Source of the DNA: Cichorium intybus
Lineage: Eukaryota > Streptophyta > Magnoliopsida > Asterales > Asteraceae
Reading direction: 5' to 3'
NCBI GenBank assembly: GCA_023525715.1
Contig: CM042010.1
Location: 159,169,407 to 159,233,406 of the forward strand
DNA: 64,000 bases
The notes under the pieces were generated by a model. It had not been told where the DNA came from. It searched no databases and saw only the letters and a list, made by a program, of their open reading frames with translations. Shown here one piece after another: positions 43,907 to 55,268 of this stretch; position 1 is the stretch's first letter, and every line of letters begins with the position of its first letter. The position numbers were made by a program, and so were the translations under genes.

Positions 43907-44355
43907 CTACTTGAATAATCCTAAATTCGATACAATCATCTTGATCCACCCTTTTAACACATCGGGTATAGGTGGCAATGTCATCCACGCCTCTCGCATA
44001 TTCCTAGTCCCTCCGAATATATGAAAAGCGACTAAAAGTAAAGGGTCAAATGTGTCTAATTCAACTATCTTCAACTTATCATAACACTCATCAACGATTG
44101 GCACATCATTGTCTTTAATCAAACGATACAAAGCTTTTTGCATGTCTAATGTCAAGTCATCAAGATTGACCGAAAGTTTTGAGGTTTTAGTTCTTTTACT
44201 TGGCCTGTCAATATTTGTAGCAGTCTCAACATTCAGATCAACTGAAGCACTAAGAGGTCGATCAACAGACGGGTCAGGAGTTGGGTTAGTGGTCTGATGG
44301 GAAGCTCTATCACCATCCTCCATGTCATACACTGAAGAATTGCTCAATGACTCTA
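43907..44355 (-). pseudogene. Harbinger accessory (Myb/SANT-like) protein, C-terminal exon
   Basis: An exon opens after ATATTTAG (minus strand, about 44355) and runs to a stop at 43907. It has a Ser/Asp-rich start, a basic patch (RPSKRTKTSK) and YDKLKIVELDTFDPLLLVAFHIF, then EAWMTLPPIPDVLKGWI. This resembles the C-terminal half of the Myb/SANT-like proteins that accompany plant Harbinger transposases and help them enter the nucleus and bind DNA. The Myb domain exon is not seen upstream, so the gene is incomplete. The family match is from general resemblance. Confidence 0.5.
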
Positions 44356-44599
44356 AATATAAGAAAGACCCAATTTGTAGTATGTAGCTTTAATCTCATG
44401 AATAATTTTTTAGAAAGACTTTCTATTGTTAGTATTTTCATTAATGAATATTGCATTATATAAATATTATTTTATTAAAACAGTTATTGTTTAAACATTT
44501 TATTAGAGATTTTTGTCATATTGACATGTCTGAAGAGTAAATTGGTCAATTTAAGTATTATTATTTTTGAACCAACAAATAAATTTATATAAAAAAAGT

Positions 44600-45028
44600 T
44601 GGAAACCAACCTAGCAAGGAACTAGACATGCCAGCGGAAGAGTACATGAAAATTACAAATCATACAGAGATAAATGCAATCAAAACAACAAGTCACTAGA
44701 AATCGACATACTTAGCTCCACAAATGATCAATGTACCACTTATCCCATGTCACCTTGAGAATGTTACTCCTCTATTGTATCCATGAAATACCACAAATTG
44801 GAATTCTCCAGGGATGTATATGCTTTTGAAGACCATCTTATTTGGTGACTTCCAAATTAGCCACAACACACCACATATGCTCGATAGAATACGCCTCTTG
44901 TTAGGGCAGTGCCCCCAAGACACCACATAATTAAGAAGATCAAACAAAGAGGAGAACCTGAACTGCCCCAAACCACACCATCTCCATACATGATCAAGGA
45001 TCTCACGAGAAGTATGACAGTGTACCAT
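44600..45028 (-). pseudogene. 3' end of a split LINE (zf-RVT region)
   Basis: Frame 45028-44750 reads VHCHTSREILDHVWRWCGL, then LNYVVSWGHCPNKRRILSS and LWLIWKSPNKMVFKS, the zinc-binding C-terminal region of plant L1-type reverse transcriptases. The stretch that should precede it is found at 47764, so an approximately 2.7 kb insertion splits the LINE. Confidence 0.65.
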
Positions 45029-45295
45029 CTCCCTACTTGATCAAGGAGGAAGCGTTACTCCACTATGGCGAGAGGGGTAAATTTGGACAGATAACAAAAA
45101 ATTAAACAATTTAAAATCAAAATATGAATAGATGATGCAAGTTATCTCATAATTATAACAGGTGGCGGTAGGGGTAAACTTGTAAAACCATGAGTCATGA
45201 GAAAGAAGGTTAAAGGGGGGAAACATGGTTTTTCCAATGTGTAATTTGGTTGTGTTCTGATGGTTTACTGTTACATGTGTAAGACAATTTCATTC

Positions 45296-46644
45296 TGTAA
45301 CACCCGACTTTCAATATAAATATACCCATTTATTTTCCACACTTTAAAACATATTTTATTCAACAAAATATTATACAGGGTATATATTACAAGAAAAAGG
45401 TACAAGTGGTATCTCCCCAAAGCCGGGCTGCTACAGTCATCAGTTCTAACCCCGAATTAGATCCTTCCCTTTAGTAGGGTCTACAGCACCTGCACAGTTA
45501 GTATCAACAAGGATGAGCTTTACAAGCTCAGTGAATAATCGATAAGTGTTATAACAACATTAAATTTTCAGCTTCCACATCATATCACAGCCCCCTGTGA
45601 TACCGAGTCTCAAGGACTCAATGTACACCTGTTGAATGTGTGATAAAACTGCCAGCCAAGTAGGCCATCACAACATTTGTATGTGGTCCCACCACAATTA
45701 CTACTAATTCGATCGTCACATCATATATGTGGTCTCAACCACAATTACCGAGTATGTGACCCCACGGAAAGATGGTCCCAATCACAATAACCGATAATGT
45801 GGCCCCACAGTAAAAGTAACACTTAGGGATAGATTACTCACATTGATTTTTGGTATACGGTATCTGGTTATTCCTGCCTTCTTACACCCACTATAACTGC
45901 TTGGTTTGTACCTATATATTTGTTTATAGGTGAACTACTATTTCAATCAGCATTACTACGGATCACACCATCACTCTGCTTTATATTCTCTATAATTCCA
46001 ATATGATACCTCGTGATTTAACAAATAAAGAACGGCCAGGTAGAAGATCAGATGGGGTGGCAGGATCCTTTCAGCATTTTAGCCTTTCGGAAAATCCAAC
46101 AACCAGATCCCATGTAATCGGCCTAGGCACCGTTCTCGTAAGTAAATCATTGGGCATTATTCTTAGAATTATGAATAGTATATAACTTCCACATATAATA
46201 GTTTAACACTTTATAAACTATTAACGAAATAAAGTAGCGATTACTCACTTAGTATTGTCGCTGGCTCGTTCCCCGTTCAACTCTTCCGACAACTATCGAG
46301 CACTTCGCTACAAGCTATCGCTCGTTCCTTACCTTTCCCGACCTATTTTTCTCACCAGAACACTCCCCGATATCGTAAGGTTGTTTGGTGTTTGTTGTGG
46401 TTTCAAATGAAGAGGTTGGGCCTCTATTTATAGGGCTCAAAATCACTATTCACGACGTCATCACGACATCAGCGACACTATTCACGACGTCATCATGACG
46501 TCATCGTCGATGTCATCACGACATCATCGTCGATGTCATCACGAGGTAAGCGCTTACTTCATCTCTCGGTACTATTCACGCCGGAGTTACTATTCACGCC
46601 GGAGTTACTATTCTTTTTTTTTTTTTTGGAAAATCGTCGTTACA
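45296..46644 (-). mobile_element. Solo LTR of a Ty3-like element, 1349 bp
   Basis: Bounded by TGTAACACCCG at 45296 and CGTCGTTACA at 46644, with a perfect 5 bp duplication CATTC (45291-45295, 46645-46649). Read on the minus strand it ends GTCGGGTGTTACA, like the Ty3 LTRs, and has a TATA box CTATAAATAG (plus positions 46424-46433), so its orientation is minus. No internal region is left. A CGTCA-rich array and a CGCCGGAGTTACTATTC duplication lie upstream of its TATA. Confidence 0.88.
46448..46545 (-). promoter_or_regulatory. TGACG/CGTCA-rich array upstream of the solo-LTR TATA box
   Basis: ACGTCATCACGAC-type units repeat about seven times, including a perfect TGACGTCA at 46496-46503. The array is 15-120 bp upstream of the TATA in the direction of LTR transcription. 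TGACG elements are bound by TGA-class bZIP factors in plants (as-1 type, stress and salicylate responses). Function here is inferred from position. Confidence 0.6.
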
Positions 46645-47014
46645 CATTCCATGTCCAAAGGTGTTATGTCAACTTTCTTGAAGTGTGGTGATTAGATTAT
46701 TCATAACATTGACCTTTTTAGTATTTCTTAGTTCCAAGTGTTTAGGTGTTGGATTGTAGCTGTTTGTTCAAGACTGTAAGTAGCAATGTAGTTTGGCAAG
46801 CAGTAACCTATGCAAACTTAGGTGTTTTGTGGTGAGTTTTTTCCTTTTTATGTATTATTGTATCTTTGTACTTTCTCCAACCTCCTAATGGCGCTCCCTT
46901 TTATTTTTATACAATAATTTACATTAAAAAAATACACTTGTAGCTTGTTTCTATTGCATATTTACTTATTATATATACCAATGGTAAATTAATCCTTTTA
47001 TTTATTTTTATATA

Positions 47015-47239
47015 GAAAAGGAATATGAGGAATTTGAGGAATTTGATATTGCTTGTGAGCTTTCTACAAGAGTAAGCAATGTATTGGAAATGAGTCACGG
47101 AGGCCTGAAGGTTGAAGCTGTTGATGGAACCAATTCAAAGGAATCTCAATCTATTGATTATATTGCTCTTGAATCACTACCTTTTCAAGATGTTCCAGTT
47201 TTGGGTGAATATGAATATGTTGGAAGCAAAGGAAAATAA
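47015..47239 (+). pseudogene. Orphan exon, unidentified
   Basis: After a T-rich tract and ATATAG the frame reads KEYEEFEEFDIACELSTRVS, continues with SQSIDYIALESLPFQDVPV and stops after VGSKGK. Codon use and a good acceptor make it look like a terminal exon of a real gene. I do not recognise the family and see no upstream exon. It may be a fragment captured by the CACTA-like element ending at 47763. Confidence 0.35.
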
Positions 47240-47569
47240 TCCAAACATGAATAAGCTTATGATGAAAACAACATGCACGCAATAGTAGTTATGGAGTCGG
47301 TGATGCCCTTGAATAAAGTTCACAATCCCTACTTAGCAGTAGAGTCGTTAGACTTGCAATATGTTTTTCATTGAAGACATTTGTGTTTAAATATAATTGT
47401 TAGACAAATTAATTTTTATTTCAAGTAATGATTGTGTTTTCCATTTATTATCTAAACATTATTTTCATTATTTTATATTCCAATAAAATAAAAAAAGAAT
47501 AGGACATAATTTCCATATTAGAGTTTTCTGTGGTAAAAACATGTGATGCTAAAAATATAGTAGTGGTAT

Positions 47570-47763
47570 ATCCAAAAAGTGTCACTAAAACCTGAAAAGC
47601 ATGCAGCGGTACAACCAAAAAGTGTCACCAAACTCTTTTAGTGGCAGCCCTTTTAGTGACGCTTTTTTGTTGTGCCGCTGATTACCGATAGGGCTTTTAG
47701 TGACACTTTTTGGTATTTAGTGACACTTTTTCCGTACCACTAAATTTCATTTTATTTGTAGTG
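47570..47763 (-). mobile_element. CACTA (En/Spm)-like terminus
   Basis: Read on the minus strand the end is CACTACAAATAAAATGAAAT, followed by repeated AAAAAGTGTCACTAAA subterminal motifs in both orientations. Such a start with dense short subterminal repeats is the CACTA signature. The other end was not identified. It interrupts the LINE at 47764. Confidence 0.6.
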
Positions 47764-50160
47764 TAAATATCGACAACATATGGAGGATGGCAAATGGACC
47801 CCCTTTTGATCAACCCTTCAGCATATGAGATCCTTCCTTACTGAGCTCATGCAAAGCACATCACCTTATTAGGGACTTCATTGCCCAAAAGAATTGGGGG
47901 TCGAGTAGATTGAATTGCAGGCCGGTCAACAATCTCACGAACAACAACAACTGAGAACTGTCCATTATGGACGAAATCACAAGACCAAGAGTCCGGGAAC
48001 CCACTAAGTCAAAAGTTTCCAATGCATTGAATTATTTCATTCAACTCATAGGACAAATGGTCTAGAGATGAGGAACTCATCCAGCCCCAAGAAGTACCTG
48101 ATGGGTTGAATCAATGAGAAACTTCGCAATACTTCTTCTTTTCAAGCTGATAAAGACCCAATAATTTTTCTTTGAAAACGTCTTTCCTCGACCAGTCGTC
48201 AAACCAGAAAAAGGTATCATTGCCCGATCCAACGTTTTTCTTTATCACACTATTAACATGAATTTCGTATTTACCTAGGTCGTCGCTAATTCTCACGACG
48301 TTGTTCCGAACACCAGAAATCGATTTATTGGATAATGAATGAGCTAGATTCCTGTTTAGGGAGTGGATACCAGTAATGACCTGACCCCATAACAGACTTG
48401 AGTCAGCCTTTATCCACCCCCACCAATTTAATATGAGGCCTATATTGAGAGCTTTAAGATATCCAACCCCAAGCCCCCGTGATCTTTGGGTTCAATGATT
48501 TTTTTGCCATGAAATCCATCTTATTTTGGAACAGTTTTCCTAGTCTCCACCCCACAAGAAATCACATCTAATTTTTTCTAGTGCATCTAAGACACCCTCG
48601 GGGGACCTTGAATAGTGAAAGAAAATATATTGGGAGGCTGCCCAAAACGACTTTGATGATAGTGAGCCTCCCGCCAAAATATAACGTCGTCGATTTCCAA
48701 AGGCACAATTTTGACTTGAAACGATCTATAATCGGTTTCCAATTACGGGTCAAGTTCATATTGCCGCCAATCGGTACCCCAAGATATTTGAAGGGCAATG
48801 AACCGGCCCCACAACCAAGTATATTAGCCCATCTACTAACCTCTTCCTAATGAATGCTACAACCGAAGACATGAGATTTATGAAAGTTCACTTTTAGAGC
48901 CGATATCACATGAAAACAACACAAGCTTCTATCAATATTTTTCAGATTGGTTCGGGACCATTCTCCGATAAACAAGTCATTGTCGGCATATAGTAAGTGA
49001 GATACAATAGGACCGAACCATTGTTGGGAATTTTAATTCCACAAAATATATTTTTTTCTCGAGCCTAGGTCAACGCCACATTGAGTCACTCCATGGAAAT
49101 AATGAACAAAAATGGGGAGAGGGGATCACCTTGCCTTACTCCTTTTGAGATACAAAATTCCTTTGTAGGGGATCCGTTCACTAGTATTGAAGCACGTGAG
49201 GACGAGAGATATCTGTGAATTTATTTATGTGCTTTGCTCCCGAAACCCATTTAATTAAGCACCGAGTCTAGATATTCCAAATTGATAGAGTCGAAAGCTT
49301 TATCAAAGTCTACTTTGAAGAGTAACACTTTTTTCTTGGTCCTCTTTGCCCATGACCACAACTCATTTACAATGATGAGACCGTCCAAGATGCTCCTTCC
49401 TTCAATATAAGCGGATTGTACCTCACCTTTAATACCCCAAATGATCCCCTTTAGTCTTAGTGCGAGCGTTTTTGTAATAATCTTGTATAAATAACCAACG
49501 AGACTAATAATCTTGTTTAATTTTGGGAGCCAGTGTGATGAAAGATGAGTTACATCCCCTCCCCAAAGTGCTAAATTCTTCAAAGTGATTGACAATTCAA
49601 AACTCATGATATCGGTACAAATAACATCCCAATAAGTTTTAATAAACTTGAAAATGAAGCCGTCTGGTCTAGGGGCACGATCACTGCCACACGCCCATAC
49701 GGCCGTTTTGATCTCCTCAAGAAATAAAGGTCTCTCAATATCATACTCAGTTATCATGCGCAAGCGAGTAGGGGATGGAGCGAAAAGGGGGCTAATTATC
49801 AGTTAGCTTCGGTCTAGATTTCCAAGGTTCACGGAATTTGTTATCGTAGAATTTAAAAACAAGTTCTTTTATCTCCTTCACATCTTCAATCCAACACTCA
49901 TTCACCATCGGTTCGTTGATGCGGTTTTTACGGTTCATGTTGTTGATAATACTGTGGAAAAACTTCGAGTTTTGGTAACCGTCGATAGACCATTTGATCT
50001 GTGCTTTTTGCTTAAGGTCCTGAACATAAGTTTTCTCAGGATCCAATAATTTTTTAAAAGCCAAATTACGGTTTTTATTCTCTTCCTCAGTTAATTGTCG
50101 TGAAGTTTCAATCGTATTACGATGTTTAGATACCTCCGCGTCTGCTTTGATAGCCATCTC
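47764..50160 (-). pseudogene. LINE (L1-type) reverse transcriptase, 5'-truncated and broken
   Basis: Going down the minus strand: pre-RT region (50157-49792, KWSIDGYQNSKFFHSIINN), RT core (49763-49251, RPDGFIFKFIKTYW, SAYIEGRSILDGLIIVNE, VDFDKAFDSIN), SHLLYADND near 49000, PFKYLGVPIGGNMN (48798-48568) and a linker with GSGNDTFFWFDDW (48296-48111), continuing to HNGQFSVV near 47900. In the catalytic box YADD the last residue is Asn, and many stops and frameshifts are present. The endonuclease domain is missing upstream of 50160, as in a 5'-truncated insertion. Its 3' end continues at 45028. Confidence 0.85.
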
Positions 50161-50791
50161 CCTAACACAATTTATTCTCTTTTTATTTTATTATTTAATT
50201 AACACAGCTTATTCAAATGTTAACTAAACCTCATAATTTCATTCTGAAAAGAATTTAAAATTCCGAATCATTAAGGCTTCTGTCAAGATTTAAACTATTC
50301 AGACGGTAGTGTCGAACAACCGTAATCGTTGACTTCATTGTACTTGTGGACCCTATGCAATTACTCACATGGGTGCTCCTCGTGCTAAGCAATCCCGCCG
50401 CCCAAAACCTTTCCTCCCGGTTCTCGACAATCATGTTTCCTTTCGTTGCGATAATCTTTTTTATGCTTGCCGGTTTTATTGTTTATTACTTGCTGCAATC
50501 ATCTAATGACACATTACGACTCCACATATTTTAGTTTGGTGGTGGCAGAGAACGTGGCAAACAGAGAGTAACGAACAATATAATTTTGAAAGACACACAT
50601 AACAAGAAGTAAAAATTATTTTTTTATCAAGCTATAAGTTCATGTATTAAAGTTTAACAAACAAATCACCAGTTAGTAATTTATGTATACATGAAATGGA
50701 AAACCAAACTATAAAATAAAACCGTCGAACACGGAACACAGTATCCATCCACCGTCGATCACTTCAAACTTTCACAGTTACACCATAAAAC
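50161..50791. other. Spacer, no recognised gene
   Basis: One frame at 50346-50534 (62 aa) has two hydrophobic stretches, but no start context, intron or family match. It is treated as chance. Confidence 0.4.
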
Positions 50792-50800
50792 CTGTGTATT

Positions 50801-51078
50801 AACCATCACCCTGATGGCCTAATGGATAAGGCTTAGGACTCCTTCTCTTCCCTCATAAGAAGGTTCCAAGTTCAAATCCCACTCCCTCCCTTTCCCCATA
50901 GGGAGTGTTAGGTTTCAATCAGGGGATGGCCACTGGCCACCTCTCTACCCCCGTAGGTGATTGACCCGGACCACCCTGCTGCTGCCAGGTGTGCGTGGAC
51001 CCCGAGGTTGCTTCATCAGGGTCATCCAAAGGATGGGTCGGGTGGAGTCCTCGGTAAAAAAAAAAAAAAAAAAAAAAA
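50801..51078 (+). mobile_element. tRNA-derived SINE
   Basis: 278 bp with a perfect 9 bp target duplication CTGTGTATT (50792-50800, 51079-51087). The head has RNA polymerase III boxes: A box TGGCCTAATGG at 50815-50825 and B box AGTTCAAATCC at 50869-50879. The arrangement resembles a tRNA (an Arg-type AATGGATAAGG arm). A GC-rich body and a terminal A-run of about 22 follow. The unbroken A-tail and perfect duplication suggest a young copy. It lies about 150 bp upstream of the LEA gene TATA box. Confidence 0.88.
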
Positions 51079-51227
51079 CTGTGTATTTCAATTATTTGAC
51101 TTCGTCAAAAAGCCAAAAAGGATTGCGTAATACGGACTTTTCTTTCTTTGACGGTGGGCCAGTAATCTTAACGTGAACCTCTCTACACTTGATCCAGCCC
51201 ATTTAAAAAAACCCTATATCCCTCGTT

Positions 51228-51233
51228 TATAAA
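51228..51233 (+). promoter_or_regulatory. TATA box of the LEA_3 gene
   Basis: TATAAA in CGTTTATAAATGGC, 125 bp upstream of the ATG. AAACCCTA-type motifs lie nearby (51210, 51270). Confidence 0.65.
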
Positions 51234-51357
51234 TGGCAGTTCTACTTGATTTCTCATTTCAACCTCATAAACCCTAAATCCTTAACGGAAACAATTGCTT
51301 GCAGCAGCAGAAACTTCATCGTACGAGTTTCTGTTGTTGCAGTAATTAAGTTAACCA

Positions 51358-51751
51358 ATGGCTCACTCCATCTCCAACGCTAAGATTGTTTATTTCATCG
51401 TTGATCAATGTTCTGCTGTTGCCAGGTCATTTCACATTTCATATTTGATTATCATTTTCGTCTGCTTCTATGCTTTGATATTGTAGTGTAAGAGGTTTTT
51501 GTGTCTGATAATTATGCTTGGCATGGTTGTACAGACGTGGATACGCATCGGCATCGCCGGGTGGCGTATCGGAAGCCGTGAGGGGGAGTGTGGTTGCAAT
51601 GTTGAAGAAAGGAAGTGAAGAATCGACGAAATCGACTGCGTGGGTTCCAGATCCAGTTACTGGTTACTACAAGCCAGAAGGTCATGGAAACCAGGTTGAC
51701 GCAGCTGAGCTACGTGAGATGCTTTTGAAGCAGAAAACTCGTCGAGACTAA
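51358..51751 (+). CDS. Late embryogenesis abundant protein, LEA_3 / SAG21-Lea5 type
   Basis: Two exons, 51358-51425 and 51535-51751, with a GT-AG intron in phase, encode 94 aa. The N terminus (MAHSISNAKIVYFIVDQ) is a Ser/Ala-rich amphipathic presequence ending RRGYA, as in LEA_3 proteins such as SAG21, several of which are mitochondrial. The core WVPDPVTGYYKPEGH is the diagnostic LEA_3 motif, followed by VDAAELREMLLKQK. Members rise during drought, oxidative stress and late seed development and help stress tolerance; the exact molecular action is debated. The intron in the presequence is also usual for the family. No defect is visible. A SINE sits in the upstream region and could affect regulation. 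Confidence 0.92.
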
Positions 51752-52388
51752 AAGTACGTTGATCCAGAAACCAGAATGAATTATGTAGAACGATTTCCTG
51801 CGCTGGAATCATACAGAAGAGCATAACGCACGACGAATTCATGCTGCATTCAGGTAGGATATGATCATCTTCAAATGGACGAGTTGCTGCATGATTTCTT
51901 ATATCTCAATTTCAATATCGTTACTGTAACTCTTATGTTTCTACAAACCTTGTTGCGCTATTAAATGTTATTGCCTTTTACTTAAACATCGTGATCGTGA
52001 CTTTTATATATGCTTCTTATGATTTTGGTGTCTTGTTGCTCTTGACCCTTATTTGATGATCAATTAAGGGATAATCAAACGAGTTATAATCTAATGATCA
52101 CACTTTTACCGTAATCTCATGGCTTGATTTTGACAAACATTTAATTATTTCACGTACAATTGAAGATTGATCCATATGCGGGAGTGATTTTTATACAACA
52201 AATTTTATCCGTACACAACATTTTAACGATTTTTATGCATATTGTAATTTATATCCATAAATTGTTGGGTATTGGATAAAACTTTTGTGTACAAATCACT
52301 TAAAGGAATAAAAAAGTTTGCTTCGAGGAAATGAGCTTTTTTTTGTTTAATATAGTTTGTAATAACAGTATTTTCATAAGAATTAAAG
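51752..52388. other. LEA gene 3' region and spacer
   Basis: Holds the 3' UTR. AT-rich, with no further gene recognised. Confidence 0.5.
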
Positions 52389-52624
52389 TTATTTTTAGAG
52401 GAAATACCAAAATAGCCTAATCTTATAAGGGTTTTGCAACAACACAAATTAAGTCCGTTGTCTTAAAATAGCCAAGGATTTTGTAGGTGCCATTTGCTAA
52501 ATGCTCAATTCTAAATGCTCCAGGTCATATGATAAATGCTTTATGTCACCTGCCAAAATTTTTTTGTCACCTATGAAATCGTCCTTGATAAGGTTAGGGT
52601 TCTTGGTGCTTCATGGATTTAGGG

Positions 52625-53110
52625 TTAATGATTGTCCGACTTTGAACGCTTATCGTTTGTTCATATGAAGTCTGATTTATTTGATTTTTTTTGTAACCTG
52701 AAATGTATTATTAGATGTGTTCACAAACATCAAAAACACGACAATTTTATGTCAGAAAGTGTTACTTTTGAATTTAAAGAAGGTTGTAGGAACGTGAAAT
52801 TTTATATATTTTTTTTAACTTTGAACGCTGATAGTTTGTTCATACGATCTTCGATTTAACTAATATCTTTTGTAACTTCAAGTATATTAGTATATGTGTT
52901 GTTAAACATAAATGACACAAATATTTATGTCAGAAAGTGTTACTCTTGTAGATCCAAATTAGGTTGTCGGCAACTTGTCTTTATCTTTTTGTCCAACTTT
53001 GAATGCTCATAGTTGTTCATAGGAACTCGTGTTTAAAATTCAGGTCACCTCAATGTATTATTAGCATGTTGTCAATCCAGTAAAAACAACGTTATTATTA
53101 CTCATATATG
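52625..53110. repeat. Three diverged units of about 170-185 bp inside the MULE
   Basis: Each starts ACTTTGAACGCT.AT.GTTTGTTCATA. The first two also share TTATGTCAGAAAGTGTTACT; the third is shorter and more diverged. The MULE at 30106 has a single copy. Confidence 0.65.
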
Positions 53111-53489
53111 GATAGCGTTTTAATTTTTAATGTTTTTCGAAAAAAAACGACCATTTAGCGGCTCAGGGGCATCACCTGCTAGATCCTCTAGAGGATTTCG
53201 CAGGTGATGTAGCTCACATGCTAAATGCTATCGTCATCTGCTAAATGCTCTCATCACCTGCTAAATCCTCTCACCCGCCTGCTAAATCCTCTCAGTTCAT
53301 AAACCATAATTTTTTGTGCTTTAAAGGCTTGTATAATAGGCATAAAAAATTATGCGTACATTAATCTAAAGCTTAAAGCGTTAAATTATTAACCAGGGAA
53401 AAATAATATATAAAAGAGAACATCAAATTTGAGACTCGCATGTTTCCATGTCGAAAAATCCTGCAAAGCCATTTGAAAGCGTTTTTGGT

Positions 53490-54869
53490 TGACCATATTT
53501 GGTAGCGTAATGTTCAAATAATTGTTTGAAACCACATTGAATTTAAAATTTTGATTTTGAACGAAATTTGGTTCGAGTTCACTTAAACCCATGTTTTTCA
53601 TAAATTTGTCTCATTAAAACGTTCACACCACCCACATTTATAGTCGGGTTTAGGGCGGCGGCACATGTAAAGACTAAAGACAATTCCCGAAAATATTTTA
53701 AAATTTTGGTTTTCATAGCAACAACCATCTCTTGAAACATTGGCATTGAAGAATACTCGAAATTTGCCAATTTTTCCGTCATAAGAAAATTTTGATTTTT
53801 CAACAAATATTTCGTTAAAAGCGTTAAGTGTGAGTTTTTGACGTAAAATGCTTTCAAACATAAAACATGTTGAGTTCCATCTTGTGGGTGTGTCATAGTT
53901 AGGGCCTAAACATGGTTCGTTACATTATGCACAAAAATACCGGTAATTTGCTTGTCGTTGGTTACTTGAGCCGTAGATTGTGTTTAAATGATTTTTAAAT
54001 TTCGTATGTAAATCATCACAAACATGAAACCAGCTTGCACACTTATATTGATAATATGTGCAACACATCGGGTATGAAAAAAGTCGCCATCTAAAATTGG
54101 TTTTAGTCTTAATTTCATTCGGTTGATGGCGTTTGTGTTGTTTGACGCGTTATCGAGGGACATTGAAACGTCTAATAAAATCTTTAGTAAATTAACATCG
54201 GTATGTGGATAACCAAATAATTTAAAAGTAATGGTCCGTTTCATCATTAGCCAACTTTCGGACGAAACCAATGAGCCGTAACGGTTAAATAGGAATTTGC
54301 ATTTCCGTGGGGGGCGGTCCAAATGTCACAAGTTAGCGAAACCGAATTTTTGTAGTTTGCAAATCCTACAATTATTTTGGATTTCGCTTTGGCCCAAAGT
54401 GCAATAGCATCACGTCTAAGAGTAGTACGACTTACATCGGTGTATCGATGTTGAAGTTTCATTTTGATGATTTCCGTAAGCTGCGAGTTGTCAAAGTGGT
54501 CGAATGAAAGTGCTTCTTGGATGACAAACTTGACAAACGCTTCTCTTACGGCATCGTTGTCGTAAATAAATAAAGCGTCGTCCGATCCAAAAGTATTTGC
54601 GTCGGATCTGTACTAGTTTGTTGGACCGCTTTGCAACCACTATATTTATGTGACCTCAACGTTGAGTTGCTCGTGGACGAATAAAACTTCCCACATTTTT
54701 TGCACCGAGCTTTTTTCGCACCATCTTTCATTATGCAATAATCAAAGTTCGACTAAACATCGGCGGATCGCGTTGTGGTTTTGACTTCCGCTACATCATC
54801 GTTGGTATAGTTTCGTGTTATGCCGGAAGTACCAACGGAAGCGAAAGCGGAAACGGAAGATGAAGCCAT
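53490..54869 (-). pseudogene. hAT transposase with BED zinc finger, broken and truncated
   Basis: Starting at 54869 with MASSSVSAFASVG, the minus strand gives a BED zinc finger (ARCKKCGKFYSS...LRSHKYSGC) after an in-frame stop. Next come SLTCDIWTAPHGNA.SYLTVTAHW and FKLFGYPHTD..LLKILLDV, the start of the RNase H-like hAT core, and GDFFHTRCVAHIIN. A later block reads SLVFTCAAALNPTINVGGV. Frames change several times, and the C-terminal hATC dimerisation domain is absent because the homology stops near 53490. A hAT-like end TAGAGGTGCACATCC lies at 55254-55268 beyond the start codon. The opposite end was not found. The element probably inserted into the MULE and then lost its other end. Confidence 0.72.
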
Positions 54870-55059
54870 CTTGAAATTGTTAGAAAATAGGTTGGGAATG
54901 CGAAAAACATCGAGAATATTGAGCGTTTTTTGCGGGGTGTTGAAACCAAATGAACCAACACCTATTTATACTAACAATAGAGGGGTAAAATGGGTCTTTT
55001 GGGCATTCTAACGGCTTCAAACGGCTATAAACTGATCACAAAACAACAAAATTAAAAAA

Positions 55060-55268
55060 AAAACCCGTTTTTTAATGGGCAGAAAAAACCCGGAAAAACC
55101 CGGTTATTTCTGGTTAAAAAAACCGGTATGCGCATGGAAGGAAAACCGGTTAAAAAACCGGCGGTTCGGTTAAACCGGGACCGGTTTGGGGAAAACCGGT
55201 TATTGAAAAAACTAGTTCGGTTTTTTTTTCGGTTTTTTTAAAAAAACCGGTTAGGATGTGCACCTCTA
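55060..55268 (-). repeat. hAT subterminal and terminal region
   Basis: Dense AACCGGTTA / CCGGTTTT motifs in both orientations, ending GTGCACCTCTA at 55268, as in the subterminal regions of hAT elements. It probably contains transposase-binding sites. Confidence 0.6.

Noticed and set aside
45055..45075. CACTATGGCGAG at 45060 as the left CACTA end
   Set aside because: Only the first five bases match the other end and no 3 bp duplication is shared, so the match is probably chance.
50346..50534. 62-aa hydrophobic open frame as a small membrane protein
   Set aside because: No family resemblance and no promoter; two hydrophobic stretches in so short a frame are easily chance.
50813..50880. A tRNA gene (A box and B box with tRNA-like spacing)
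   Set aside because: The sequence cannot be folded into a full cloverleaf with a matching acceptor stem, and it continues into a SINE body with A-tail and target duplication.
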